Source: Acidobacteriota bacterium (GTDB taxonomy: Bacteria > Acidobacteriota > Thermoanaerobaculia > Multivoradales > J023). Taken from it: DNA of 64,000 bases. Under the pieces are notes generated by a model that ran no database searches, was not told the DNA's origin, and saw only the letters and a list, made by a program, of their open reading frames with translations. Shown in pieces: positions 17,268-29,006 of the stretch. Made by a program: the position numbers and the translations under genes. Each line of letters opens with the position of its first letter. Positions within the stretch are counted from its first letter, which is position 1. The stretch is taken from positions 62,001 through 126,000 of the forward strand of contig JAJCXR010000026.1 of NCBI GenBank assembly GCA_029263315.1, given 5' to 3'.

Positions 17268-19022
17268 TCAGAATCCCTCAGCCGACGCTTCGGTCGCTTG
17301 CCGTTTGCGCGGGGACCAAACACGTAGGCTGCCCCCACCCGGACAGCCGGGCTTGTCGAGAATTCCGGGTAGGCCAGTGCTTTCACCGGCGAGGGCTGCA
17401 ATCACTTCATCGAGCCCATCACCATTCAGGTCGACGAGCCGGATCGCATATCCCTTACAGCCGGCTACCGGAGACGGCAGCTCCCCATCTGCGGCCGCCT
17501 CTTCATCAAAGAAACCCGCATCGTTGCCTAGAAAGAGCTTGATCTGTCCCCAGCCATCAGCGATCGCGACATCCTTGCGTCCATCACCGTCCAGATCGCC
17601 GGTGGCGATGGCAAAAACGCCAAAGTTTCCTTCCCCCAAATACAATGGGCGGCGCTGCCAAGCCCCTTTGTCGGTGGCCAGAAAGACATCGACGCCACTT
17701 CGCCAGGCGTCCAGGTCGTGACTCATGAAGCCCACTAGAATGTCGTCACGGCCATCCCCGTTGAGGTCGCTAGCATCTACGGCGAAGGGGAACGCGCCCT
17801 GGCGCATCTCCTCGAGAATCGCCGTCTCCCACTCGACCCCTTCGCCACCGAAATTCAACAGCTCGTGATTCTGCGAGTTGTTGGCGGTGATGAAATCCAC
17901 CCGTCCGTCCTGGTTGAAATCCCCCAGCGCCATACTGTTGCCAAAGACCCTCGAAACCTGCCCACGGGGCTCCCAGGTTCCATCGTTGTGGTTGATGAAC
18001 AGGATCGGGCCATTGGCGTTCTTGAGGTTTCCACCCTCCTCCATGATGATGCGAATACCTTTTGGGCCTTCCCCCAACGCCAGAAGGTCGATATCGCCAT
18101 CACCGTCCCAGTCGACGGGCGCCAGGGCCACGGAGGAAAACGTCGAGGCATCGCCTCCTTGGCCAGGGATTTCGAGACCGATGCCCTCGCTCCAAGGCCG
18201 ATAGTTGCCGGCCGAGTCGCCGATCAATATCAAAATGCCCCGCAGATGCATTCCGAAAGCGATATCGGCGTGCCCGTCACCATTGAAATCAGCCACCGCC
18301 GCCGTGCCGTAGCTGTAGGGCTTGTTCGGATAACGCGCCTGCCAAGTCGCCCAATTTCCTTGGCCGTCCCCCAGGAAAATATTGGGCCGTCGAGTCGATT
18401 TACGGGCTGGACCAAAGACGATATCGAGCTCGCCATCCGCATTCATATCCCCAACACCGAAACCGTTACGCCACTGCCCTCGACGGGGCAATCCGGCATC
18501 GAAGGGTTCGAGGGTCAGCCGGTCGACCACTTCCAGGTCCGTCAAATAGGAGACCCTGATGGTTTCCTGCTCTTGTTGCTCGGCCTCGCTGGTCACCTCG
18601 ACCTTGGGTTCCTGTGGTTTGTAGGTATTGTCGTAGGATTTGATCCAGAAGTAGTCCTCATCTTGCTTGACTACCTGGTAGCGCAAACCACGGCGCAGCT
18701 GCACACGGTCCTCATCGATCCACATGTAGTTGCGGCCTTCGATGCCCTTGGTGATCTGCACCACTCGATATCGGCCGAGCTCATCAACCAGCCATTCGGT
18801 GTCGTCTTCTGACCCATCGCTTGGATCTTTGGAGGCAGGGGCCCCATCCGCCCCCACCTCTTGCCGGGTGTCTCCAGACTCACCCAGAGCCGCCGCGGTG
18901 TTGGCTTCGGCGGACGGAGAGCTGGCAGTTGCTTGCTGCGCCGATGCCAAACCGGCAGGCCCCATCATCAGGAATGTCGCCGTACAAAGGCTTAAGAGAA
19001 TCGGGACGATTCGGTCTGACAT
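17268..19022 (-). CDS. Secreted FG-GAP/VCBS-repeat protein
   Basis: 584 residues from the ATG at 19022 (MSDRIVPILLSLCTATFLMM, then GPAGLASAQQ, a Sec signal peptide); in-frame ATGs at 19031 and 19055 are alternatives. After a Ser/Ala-rich region, at least seven repeats carry the D-x-[DN]-x-DG calcium-loop motif: GDMNADGELDIVFG, ADFNGDGHADIAFG, VDWDGDGDIDLLALG, GDFNQDGRVDFI, SDLNGDGRDDILVG, GDLDGDGRKDVAIADG and VDLNGDGLDEVIAALAG. Such repeats form an integrin-alpha-like beta-propeller outside the cell. It lies between the exporter permease and two other exoprotein genes. A calcium-stabilised surface or adhesion protein is likely; the ligand is unknown. Confidence 0.88.
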   Translation of the reverse strand: MSDRIVPILLSLCTATFLMMGPAGLASAQQATASSPSAEANTAAALGESGDTRQEVGADGAPASKDPSDGSEDDTEWLVDELGRYRVVQITKGIEGRNYMWIDEDRVQLRRGLRYQVVKQDEDYFWIKSYDNTYKPQEPKVEVTSEAEQQEQETIRVSYLTDLEVVDRLTLEPFDAGLPRRGQWRNGFGVGDMNADGELDIVFGPARKSTRRPNIFLGDGQGNWATWQARYPNKPYSYGTAAVADFNGDGHADIAFGMHLRGILILIGDSAGNYRPWSEGIGLEIPGQGGDASTFSSVALAPVDWDGDGDIDLLALGEGPKGIRIIMEEGGNLKNANGPILFINHNDGTWEPRGQVSRVFGNSMALGDFNQDGRVDFITANNSQNHELLNFGGEGVEWETAILEEMRQGAFPFAVDASDLNGDGRDDILVGFMSHDLDAWRSGVDVFLATDKGAWQRRPLYLGEGNFGVFAIATGDLDGDGRKDVAIADGWGQIKLFLGNDAGFFDEEAAADGELPSPVAGCKGYAIRLVDLNGDGLDEVIAALAGESTGLPGILDKPGCPGGGSLRVWSPRKRQATEASAEGF

Positions 19023-19218
19023 CGTCTCCATCTCTTGATGTATTTGATCTTGCATGCCGTGTGCGCTCCGTGAGGGATGTTCCCGTAAGGGTGTTCAAGG
19101 CCGCGGCGGGCGGGATGCCTCCGCAGCCGGTCCATTCTAAGCAAGGTCCGTGCCTTGGAAGGCCTTGGACCGCTGGATCTTTACACAAGGAAGACTCCGA
19201 AGGGGCCACCTTGGGGCC

Positions 19219-19989
19219 TCAAACCTCATCGACGAACAGGCGCTTGCCGCGCCAAAAGACCCAACTGCCGAGGAAGAGGAGGACCAGCGAAATGACGATC
19301 AACCGCCAGGTACCGGGAACCCAGAGTAACTCGCCACCGAGAAGGGCTTGGCGGTACATGGCGACCAAAGGGGTCAGCGGGTTCCAATCGAGGGCCACAC
19401 GAGCGCGTCCGCCCACCATTGAGAGCGGATAGACAATGGGCGTGAAGTAAAACCATCCCATCATAAACATGTTGAGAACCTGGGCGGTATCGCGGAAAAA
19501 CGTGTGCGCCGCCGACAGCAAGAACCCCATGCCGAGCGTCAGTGCCAATTGTAGCGGCAGCGCCAGCAAGAGTAGGGCCGCACCCTGTGGCGCCAGGTCC
19601 CCCGTCACCGCCAAGATCACGACAAAGAGCGCACCGGCGATGGCTTGGTGCACCAGGGCACTGATGGCAGGCGACAACACCAGAACTTCGAGCGGCAGCT
19701 TGGCCTTCTTGACGATCGACGCGTTGTCGACGATTGCGGTGGCGCCACGTGAGACCCCTTCCTGCACCGCCATCCAAGGAAGCAGGCCGGCGAACAGAAA
19801 GATGCCAAAATTTTCCGTCACCTCCCCCTTGAGCCGGAAGGCCAGGAAGACGGAAAAGACCACAGTGAAAAGAACCAGCTGCCAGAGCGGCTGCGCAAAC
19901 GACCAAAAGAAGCCGAGAACGGAGCCCACGTAGCGGCTCTGTAGATCTCGGCGAACGAGCTCTTTCAGAAGGAAATACCGTCCGGACAT
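19219..19989 (-). CDS. Polysaccharide ABC exporter permease, Wzm type (ABC-2 family)
   Basis: 256 residues with six predicted membrane segments. The N-terminus LLKELVRRDLQSRYVGSVLGFFWSFAQPL is the amphipathic interface helix plus first segment characteristic of Wzm/TagG/KpsM permeases; the conserved LNPLTPLVAMYRQALLGG-like segment near the C-terminus (WNPLTPLVAMYR) also fits. It would form the inner-membrane channel for a lipid-linked glycan with the ATPase at 10642-11886. Three exoprotein genes and 7.3 kb lie between the two subunit genes, both on the minus strand, with at least two terminators between them. Confidence 0.92.
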   Translation of the reverse strand: MSGRYFLLKELVRRDLQSRYVGSVLGFFWSFAQPLWQLVLFTVVFSVFLAFRLKGEVTENFGIFLFAGLLPWMAVQEGVSRGATAIVDNASIVKKAKLPLEVLVLSPAISALVHQAIAGALFVVILAVTGDLAPQGAALLLLALPLQLALTLGMGFLLSAAHTFFRDTAQVLNMFMMGWFYFTPIVYPLSMVGGRARVALDWNPLTPLVAMYRQALLGGELLWVPGTWRLIVISLVLLFLGSWVFWRGKRLFVDEV

Positions 19990-20090
19990 CGAAGCTTCCT
20001 CGAATCTGTCTTTGAAGGGCTGCCTGACAATCTCTGATCAATAACCACGCTGGCCAAGATCGGCGCCGCGACTCAAGGCCCTATGATGCC

Positions 20091-20119
20091 TTGACTTGCT
20101 CTCAATGCTCAAGTAGCAT
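20091..20119 (+). promoter_or_regulatory. Sigma-70-like promoter of the XRE regulator gene
   Basis: TTGACT (20091-20096), 17-bp spacer, TAGCAT (20114-20119). It lies 62 bp upstream of the start codon at 20181 and divergent from the exporter permease gene. Confidence 0.55.
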
Positions 20120-20180
20120 TTCTTGGCGTCGCACAATTGCGCCACCCCATGAATTGATTCCGACTTCAGGCGAGCAGGAC

Positions 20181-20588
20181 ATGGTCTTCGTTCACAAGAT
20201 TCGTCAGGTACAACTTGTTGGCCCCAAGATTCGTCAGCTGAGGAAAGAGCGCAAGCTCACCCAGACGGATCTGGCCTCTCGCATCCACATTCAGCAGTCG
20301 GATCTGTCGCGCATGGAGAAGGGCGAGTATCGGGTCAGCCTCGACACCCTTTTCAAAATCCTGGCGGAATTCAATGTCAGCATCAGCGAGTTTTTCGATG
20401 ATGTTGCCAAAGAGTCTTTGACCCCTCACGATGTCCAGATGGTGAAAGATCTCAAACGCCTCCCAGGCACTGCACGTCGCGAAGTGGAGGCTTTCATCGC
20501 CTTCAAACGCCAGCAGGTCCCGGATGACAGCGTCGACTCCGATCGTACCGCTTCCGATCACCAAGAGCGGCGCTCAGGGTCAGCCTAG
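20181..20588 (+). CDS. XRE-family transcriptional regulator
   Basis: 135 residues from the ATG at 20181 (AGGA 4 nt upstream). The Cro/C1-type helix-turn-helix covers about residues 14-70: VGPKIRQLRKERKLTQTDLA, then SRIHIQQSDLSRMEKGEYRV and LDTLFKILAEFNVSISEFF. The C-terminal 55 residues are basic and polar, with no sensor domain seen. It is divergent from the surface-exporter permease, which may be its target; it is followed by MITE-like copy B. Autoregulation is common in the family. Confidence 0.9.
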   Translation: MVFVHKIRQVQLVGPKIRQLRKERKLTQTDLASRIHIQQSDLSRMEKGEYRVSLDTLFKILAEFNVSISEFFDDVAKESLTPHDVQMVKDLKRLPGTARREVEAFIAFKRQQVPDDSVDSDRTASDHQERRSGSA

Positions 20589-20637
20589 GGCTCCTTCCAA
20601 GAACGAGCTCGGGGGCGCGCGGTTGACCCCTCTCGGG

Positions 20638-20806
20638 CTAAGTACACCTTTCCGGAAATACGGTGACGTATCGAGAGCACCGAGGCGCCGCGTCCGCAAG
20701 GCTTGCGAGCGAGGCATAGTGGGGCTCTGTTGCAGCGAGCGTAACGCCGCGGACGTGGATGCTTCGGCGCTCGAATACCAGCGTATTTTTGAAAGGGTGT
20801 ACTAAG
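20638..20806 (-). mobile_element. MITE-like 169-bp element, copy B
   Basis: This copy is the reverse complement of copy A (8223-8391), also exactly 169 bp. It begins CTAAGTACACCTTTCC and ends GGTGTACTAAG, so the same pentamer stands at both ends. Differences from copy A are scattered substitutions mostly in the quarter nearer the Ala/Glu-coded end (20745-20790). It fills most of the 311-bp gap between the XRE gene and the convergent M23 peptidase gene and disrupts neither. Confidence 0.8.
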
Positions 20807-20899
20807 CTCCCCGAAAACTCGCCGGTACGCCCGAGGGCCTCCTAGACAACTCGGTCCTGCAGCACCCGGTCCTTCAGCATTCAATTCTTCAGCTGATTT

Positions 20900-22360
20900 T
20901 TAGCGCCCCACGGCAGCTAAGGGCGATCGCGAAGTCGTCATGGCGGCTTGGCGGACAGGCGAAGCCTGATCGGGAGCTCCCGCTTCGAGGACCTGCAAGG
21001 CCGCGGAATCTCCGCTCAAAGCGGCTTGCAGCATCTCGACGTGCTCCTCAAAGCGGGGGATTTCCGCCGGTGCCAGGGGTTCCGCCGGCGTGCTCGGTAA
21101 CTTCATGGGGTCCAAATACTTGCCGTTCTTCTTCACCCTGTAATCGAGATGCGGTCCCGTCGACAGGCCGGTCGAGCCAACATAGCCGATGAGGTCACCC
21201 TGGCTGACACGGGCTCCTCGGCGGATACCGGGGGCGAAACCGGAGAGATGTAGATAGAGGGTGCGATATCCCTGGCTGTGCCGGACCTCTACCATTTTGC
21301 CTGCTCCGCCCTTGCGGGCAGCGAGCTCGACGACACCGCTGGCCGTGGCTCGTACCGGTGTGCCTTTGGGTGCACCGAAGTCGACACCATAATGGGGCCG
21401 ATGTACCTTGAGCACCGGGTGAAAACGGCGGTGACTGAACTTTGACGTCACACGGGTAAACGGCAGGGGCGAGCGCAGAAACATCTTCTGCAGCGGGCGA
21501 CCATCTCTATCGTAGTAACCTTTGTCCGAATATCGAAAGGCTTCGTATTCCTTGCCTTGATTCTCGTAGACCAGCGCTAGGACTCGCCCAACCCCAGTCC
21601 GGTTTCCATCGATGTAGACCTCCTCGAAAATTGCGTCGAAGCGGTCACCCACCCTCAAATCTCGGTTGAAGTCGATATCCCACTGCAGGACGTTGGACAT
21701 CTTGACGGACAGTTGGACCGGCCCTCCGGCCTCGAGAATAGCCCCCTCCAGGGACCGGCGGAGCTGGCCATGGACCCGCCGCAAGACAACCTCTCGCTTC
21801 GACTCTCGCCATAGGCTCGCCCAACCTCGTCCCCTGCGTTGGATCTCGACTTGACCCTTGCCCCTGAGCTCGAGCTCGAAGCTCGCCAGCCGATGGTCCG
21901 CGTCAAAGTACGCCGACCCCTCTTCGCCAGCCTGAAGCTTCCTGACGTCGAGGTGCTCGCTGAGGGCTGCCACTGCGGCGCCGGCTTCCGATCCGGTCAA
22001 TCCGAGCCCGGCCAGCAAACCGCCCAGCGTTTGTCCGCGTCCTAGGGTTACGGGATGGGGCACCTTGACCGCGGAAAGATCGAGTGGCGTTTCGCCGGGC
22101 GCAGGGCGACTCAGCAGCGCAGGGCTGAAGTGCAAACTGACAGCGACCGGAAGAGGGGGGGAGGTGAGCTCGGATTCGAGACGGGTCAACCACAGGGAAA
22201 GACCGCAGGCGATGGCAACCAAGACCAGCACGGTCATGGCTCGAGCACCCCGGTGCCTGGAAACCTTGGGTTGGCTCGAGGCTTCGTCGATGTCGTTTGC
22301 TTCCACCCGTTGTTGACTCCGTCGGCCTAGGACGTCATTGGTCTGAGATCTCTTCGCCAA
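20900..22360 (-). CDS. M23-family metallopeptidase with LysM-like/OapA-type N-terminal region (murein endopeptidase)
   Basis: 486 residues. A single N-terminal membrane anchor (AMTVLVLVAIACGLSLWLT) follows a polar cytoplasmic segment. Residues about 95-300 resemble the regulatory region of MepM/ShyA-type endopeptidases (LGRGQTLGGLLAGLGLTGSE, WDIDFNRDLRVGDRFDAIFE). The lysostaphin-type zinc domain has the first ligands in RPHYGVDFGAPKGTPVRATA, then TLYLHLSGF and GPHLDYRVKKNGKYLDP. It would cleave peptidoglycan cross-links in the periplasm, allowing wall growth. The C-terminal 60 residues are Ala/Ser-rich and variable. It is convergent with the XRE gene and upstream of the ATP synthase genes in opposite order, separated from atpC by a hairpin. 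Confidence 0.92.
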   Translation of the reverse strand: MAKRSQTNDVLGRRSQQRVEANDIDEASSQPKVSRHRGARAMTVLVLVAIACGLSLWLTRLESELTSPPLPVAVSLHFSPALLSRPAPGETPLDLSAVKVPHPVTLGRGQTLGGLLAGLGLTGSEAGAAVAALSEHLDVRKLQAGEEGSAYFDADHRLASFELELRGKGQVEIQRRGRGWASLWRESKREVVLRRVHGQLRRSLEGAILEAGGPVQLSVKMSNVLQWDIDFNRDLRVGDRFDAIFEEVYIDGNRTGVGRVLALVYENQGKEYEAFRYSDKGYYDRDGRPLQKMFLRSPLPFTRVTSKFSHRRFHPVLKVHRPHYGVDFGAPKGTPVRATASGVVELAARKGGAGKMVEVRHSQGYRTLYLHLSGFAPGIRRGARVSQGDLIGYVGSTGLSTGPHLDYRVKKNGKYLDPMKLPSTPAEPLAPAEIPRFEEHVEMLQAALSGDSAALQVLEAGAPDQASPVRQAAMTTSRSPLAAVGR

Positions 22361-22408
22361 GTCCAGAGCTCGATTCTAACACGCCTTGACCATTGCCCTG
22401 GAACAGCA

Positions 22409-22438
22409 AAGGGCGGGTACCCCTTGGAACCCGCCCTT
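22409..22438 (-). terminator. Hairpin after the ATP synthase operon
   Basis: AAGGGCGGGT and ACCCGCCCTT form a perfect 10-bp stem around a 10-nt loop, 45 bp past the atpC stop. The tail on the minus strand (TGCTGTTCC) is only weakly T-rich, so it may be a processing or partial termination site. Confidence 0.6.
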
Positions 22439-22483
22439 CAACAAACTCTACACAGTCACTGCGGTGACTGCAACTTGATGCCG

Positions 22484-22911
22484 TCAGTTATTGCGGCTCA
22501 ACTGCATCTGAACGCGGGCTCGCTGAAGCGCATTCTGACGCTCTTGGAATTCTCTTTCCGTCTGCGTACCCATGAGCTTGGCCTCTTCGAAGGCGCTCCG
22601 GGCTGCTTCGAGATCGAGACCGGTCGGCTCCGTAGCCTGCTCGGTCAAAATCGTCAGGCGATTGTCGACCATTTGTGCAAAACCACCGTCGACAAAGAAG
22701 GTCTTTTCGCCATTCCCCGTCTCGACACGCATCGTGCCGATTCCCAGACGACACAGCAGTGGCGAACGCCGAGGCAAGATGCCGATCTCGCCATCATGGG
22801 ATGGGAAGGCGACAAAGGTCGCCTCGCATTCGAGAATAGCCTTCTCCGGCGTCACCACGCTGCAATGAAATGTCTCTGTGCTGGCCATCGGTTGTTTGGA
22901 CCTCGCCGTCA

Positions 22912-22912
<1 letters not shown>
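22484..22912 (-). CDS. atpC: F1Fo ATP synthase epsilon subunit
   Basis: 142 residues counting from the ATG at 22912, which overlaps the atpD stop as TAATG; an internal ATG at 22888 would give the more usual MASTETFHCSVVTPEKA start. The beta-sandwich is recognisable by FHCSVVTPEKAILECEATFV, AFPSHDGEIGILPRRSPLL and FFVDGGFAQMVDNRLTIL. The C-terminal helical hairpin (LDLEAARSAFEEAKLMGTQT, then EREFQERQNALQRARVQM) is the regulatory arm. It is part of the central rotor stalk and restrains ATP hydrolysis. It is the last gene of the operon. Confidence 0.95.
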
Positions 22913-24417
<1,505 letters not shown>

Positions 24418-24429
24418 TTATCGATCCAC

Positions 24430-25288
24430 TTATGAGAGCGCGCCCACGCCACCGATGATGTCGAGCAACTCCATCGTGATGTGTGTTTGTCGAGCCCGAT
24501 TGTATTGCCGTGTCAGGGTGGTGATCATGTCACCCGCCGCATCCGTCGCCGCTTTCATCGCCACCATGCGGGCGACTTGCTCACTGACGACGGCGTCGGT
24601 GAAACATTGATAGAGACGCATTCGGACACTGGCCGGCAGCAAGTCGTTGAGTAGAGCCTCCGGTTCGGGAGAGAACTCGTAAGAGGCAGACCCACCGCCC
24701 TCCTCACCTTCGACGGCCTCGGGCCGCAGGGGCAGGAGCTGCATGATCTCCGGAGACTGACGGCTCGTCGATTGGAAGCGCATGTAAGCCACGTGGGCCG
24801 ACTTGATCTCACCATCGACAAATTGGTTGATGAGGGCATTGGCAAAGGGCTCGACCTCTTCGAACTTCGGGCTGTCACCGATGTCCGTTCGCGCCTCGAC
24901 CAAGGGTCGGTCCAGGAAGCGAAAGTAGTTGATGCCCTTCTGCCCCACCATATGAACATCGACCGGGCCCGCCTCGACGGTTTCGAGGTACTGGACCGCG
25001 GTTCTCAGGACATTGGCGTTATAGCCGCCGCAAAGCCCACGATTGCTGGTGATGACCAGCAAGGCGGACCGTTCCGCCGAATCGTTGGTTCGCATCAACG
25101 GATGATCCGTTTCGCCGGCGGCACGCGACAGATCCGCGACCAGCTCCGCCAGCTTCTCACTGTAGGGCTTGGTCGCCACTGCACGGTTGAAGGCGGCTTG
25201 AAACCTGGCCGTCGCGATCAGTTGCATTGTGCGCGTGATCTTGCGGATGTTCCTCGCCGCTTTTCGCCGCTTGACGAGCTCTCTTCTA

Positions 25289-25296
<8 letters not shown>
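24430..25296 (-). CDS. atpG: F1Fo ATP synthase gamma subunit
   Basis: 288 residues. The family N-terminus [22 protein letters not shown] is present in the usual form, as is the Rossmann-like middle with [20 protein letters not shown]. The C-terminus ending [20 protein letters not shown] and [20 protein letters not shown] is the conserved coiled-coil that turns inside the F1 head. It is the central rotor shaft. The start overlaps the atpA stop by 8 bp, giving translational coupling. Confidence 0.97.
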
Positions 25297-27013
<1,717 letters not shown>

Positions 27014-27092
27014 GAACCTCTTCCTCTCGCTTGCGACCTGGACCTTGCAGTGGCATCAGGCCGCTTCGCCGGAGTCCGGTAAACGCCGCTCC

Positions 27093-27689
27093 CTAGCCAA
27101 GGTCCGCAGACCGACTGGCATGGATCTCGCGCGCCGAGCGATCCTCGAGGGTATGACGCATTTTGCGCAAACCCGCGACGACACTTGTGTCTATCTTTCG
27201 GTCGCCGACTCGGACGACTAGCCCACCGAGCAGGCTGGCGTCGACCTCGGCGATGATCTTTGGTTTCTTACCCGTCATGTTTGCCGCAGCTTCGGCCAAC
27301 CCTTGCCTCAGGGCGTCGTTCAGGGGAATGGCGGAGGTCACGTGGACATCCACGATGCCGTGCTTCTCCTGAAACGCCAAGCGGTAGGTCTCGGCGATGG
27401 TCTCGAGAATCGCCAATCGCCCGTGCTGATTGAGAACTTGCAACGAATCCACCAGCAAATCGCTACCCCGACCTCGGAACAGCTTTTCGAGGCTACGCTC
27501 GCGCTCTTGCTCTTCGATCAAAGGGCTTGAGATGAAATCGCGGAAGCTCGGATTCTCCCGCATCAGACGCGCCAAACCCTCGAGCTCTTCGAGCAGGTTC
27601 TGCGCCTGCCCATCGGACTCGGCACGGTCGAGCATCGCCCGGCTGTAAACCCGGGATACGGCAACTTGTTTCTCGTCTACTCTCGCCAT
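27093..27689 (-). CDS. atpH: F1Fo ATP synthase delta subunit
   Basis: 198 residues. It has the family pattern: an N-terminal helical domain (QVAVSRVYSRAMLDRAESDG, then FISSPLIEEQERERSLEKLF) and the C-terminal signature DASLLGGLVVRVGDRKIDTS. It forms the top of the peripheral stalk joining F1 to subunit b. It lies 30 bp after atpF and 79 bp before atpA, in the order of the classical operon. The last 20 residues (SAREIHASRSADLG) extend slightly beyond the usual end. Confidence 0.95.
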   Translation of the reverse strand: MARVDEKQVAVSRVYSRAMLDRAESDGQAQNLLEELEGLARLMRENPSFRDFISSPLIEEQERERSLEKLFRGRGSDLLVDSLQVLNQHGRLAILETIAETYRLAFQEKHGIVDVHVTSAIPLNDALRQGLAEAAANMTGKKPKIIAEVDASLLGGLVVRVGDRKIDTSVVAGLRKMRHTLEDRSAREIHASRSADLG

Positions 27690-27719
27690 CGTATCGACCT
27701 CGGAGGCTCGGCCCCGAAC

Positions 27720-28313
27720 CTAGTTGCTCTCCAGTTGACCGATCTCGGCAATGGATTCTTTGATCAAGCGCTGGTGGTCCGCGGCGTTCAACTCACGGCC
27801 GATGACCTTCGACGCAACGTCCACCGCCATCTTGCCGCTCAGCTCATAGAGCTCTTTGATGGCGGTTTCCTTGGCGATTCCGATCTCACGCTTGGCACGG
27901 GCCAGCGCCTTCTCGGCTTCTTCACGGCCATCCTCTTCGATGCGATGGCGCAGCACCTCGGCATCCCGACGACCTTCCTCTACGATGGCCGTCGCTTCGG
28001 CACGCGCCGTATTCAGCCGCTCTTCGTATTCCCTGAGGCGGGCTTCGGCCGCATCGCGATCCCGCTTGGCGTCTTCGAGGGATTCACGGATGAACTCCTC
28101 GCGCTTCTGCAAGACCTCGAGCAGCGGGCCCCAGGCGAACTTTCCAAGCACGAACACCACCAGGCCGAAAATCACCAACGTCCAGAAGACGTTGCCGATA
28201 TCCCCAGCGAAGATGTTGCTCTTGCCGCCGCCGTCCCCTGCTGCCAAAACCGGCAACGCGCCAGCCACCAGGAAGAGCACGACGCATAGATTTCGCAGTG
28301 TTCTCATACTCAT
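27720..28313 (-). CDS. atpF: F1Fo ATP synthase b subunit with apparent signal peptide
   Basis: 197 residues from the ATG at 28313; GAGTGG precedes it. The N-terminus (MRTLRNLCVVLFLVAGALPV, then LAAGDGGG) reads as a Sec signal peptide. The normal b-subunit anchor follows (IGNVFWTLVIFGLVVFVLG, then KFAWGPLLEVLQKREEFI) and a long charged coiled coil (RDRDAAEARLREYEERLNTA, then EEGRRDAEVLRHRI). It is the peripheral stalk linking the a subunit to F1. The family usually has only one membrane segment, so a cleaved signal or a second helix is implied. An upstream in-frame extension to 28382 is Arg/Cys-rich and unlikely. Confidence 0.93.
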   Translation of the reverse strand: MSMRTLRNLCVVLFLVAGALPVLAAGDGGGKSNIFAGDIGNVFWTLVIFGLVVFVLGKFAWGPLLEVLQKREEFIRESLEDAKRDRDAAEARLREYEERLNTARAEATAIVEEGRRDAEVLRHRIEEDGREEAEKALARAKREIGIAKETAIKELYELSGKMAVDVASKVIGRELNAADHQRLIKESIAEIGQLESN

Positions 28314-28504
28314 CGTCCACTCACAGATTTGGGGCACCACCCGTCCACACAGGCGCCGGCAGAGCCCTCGTCTTTGTTGCACCTTTGCTGCATCCTCAGA
28401 GCACAGCCTTTCGGCTCGCAGGCAGGAAGAAGGGGAACACTAACCGGTCCCATCCAAGGTGGGCCAACCGACAGGCCCCCCGTTCTCCTTGCACTTGCAG
28501 AAGC

Positions 28505-28822
28505 CTAGAGGACAGCCAGCAGGCCGACGATGACGCCGAACAACAGACCGGCCTCGATCATGGCCGCGGTGATCAGCATCGCGGTCGAGATCTGACCTGC
28601 CATCTCGGGCTGACGGGCCATCGCTTCGACGGCACTACCGCCGATACGACCGATACCCATGCCACCACCGATTACAACCAAACCAGCTCCGATCGGACCA
28701 CCCAGGCGGCCGATACCTTCGAAGGCAGCGCCCCCGTCTTGCGCGAACACACTGGGGGCAAACATCAAAGCGAAGCCCAGAACAATCATCATCAGGGACA
28801 ATTTCGCGAACTTCTTGCTCAT
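28505..28822 (-). CDS. atpE: F1Fo ATP synthase c subunit with N-terminal signal-like extension
   Basis: 105 residues from the ATG at 28822 (GAGAGGA upstream), about 25-30 more than a minimal c subunit. The first 24 residues (MSKKFAKLSLMMIVLGFALM, then FAPSVFAQDGG) look like a Sec or YidC-type signal with a possible cut after SVFA. The c hairpin follows: GGPIGAGLVVIGGGMGIGRI in helix 1, the polar loop ARQPEMAG, and AAMIEAGLLFGVIVGLL in helix 2 with the ion-carrying Glu. The sodium-binding Gln/Ser set of Na+ c-rings is not evident, so a proton ring is likelier. It forms the rotor ring in the inner membrane. Confidence 0.95.
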   Translation of the reverse strand: MSKKFAKLSLMMIVLGFALMFAPSVFAQDGGAAFEGIGRLGGPIGAGLVVIGGGMGIGRIGGSAVEAMARQPEMAGQISTAMLITAAMIEAGLLFGVIVGLLAVL

Positions 28823-29006
28823 CTTCCTCTCGTCCTTTCTTGCCTCTAAGCTGACACCCCTAGGGGTGCCCGTCTCTATCCTAGTCGGCCGTTTCTTTTG
28901 AGCAAACGAAGGTCCATCCCCCCGCCTGCCGCCAGATGCGAGCTCACTATCGGCAGCCCACACCACAAACTTCTACATTCGAAACTTGTATTCGTCGAAA
29001 CCTGTA

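Noticed and set aside
28505..28966. Longer atpE starting at 28966
   Set aside because: The first 48 residues are Arg/Gly-rich with no family match, and GAGAGGA lies before the inner ATG at 28822.
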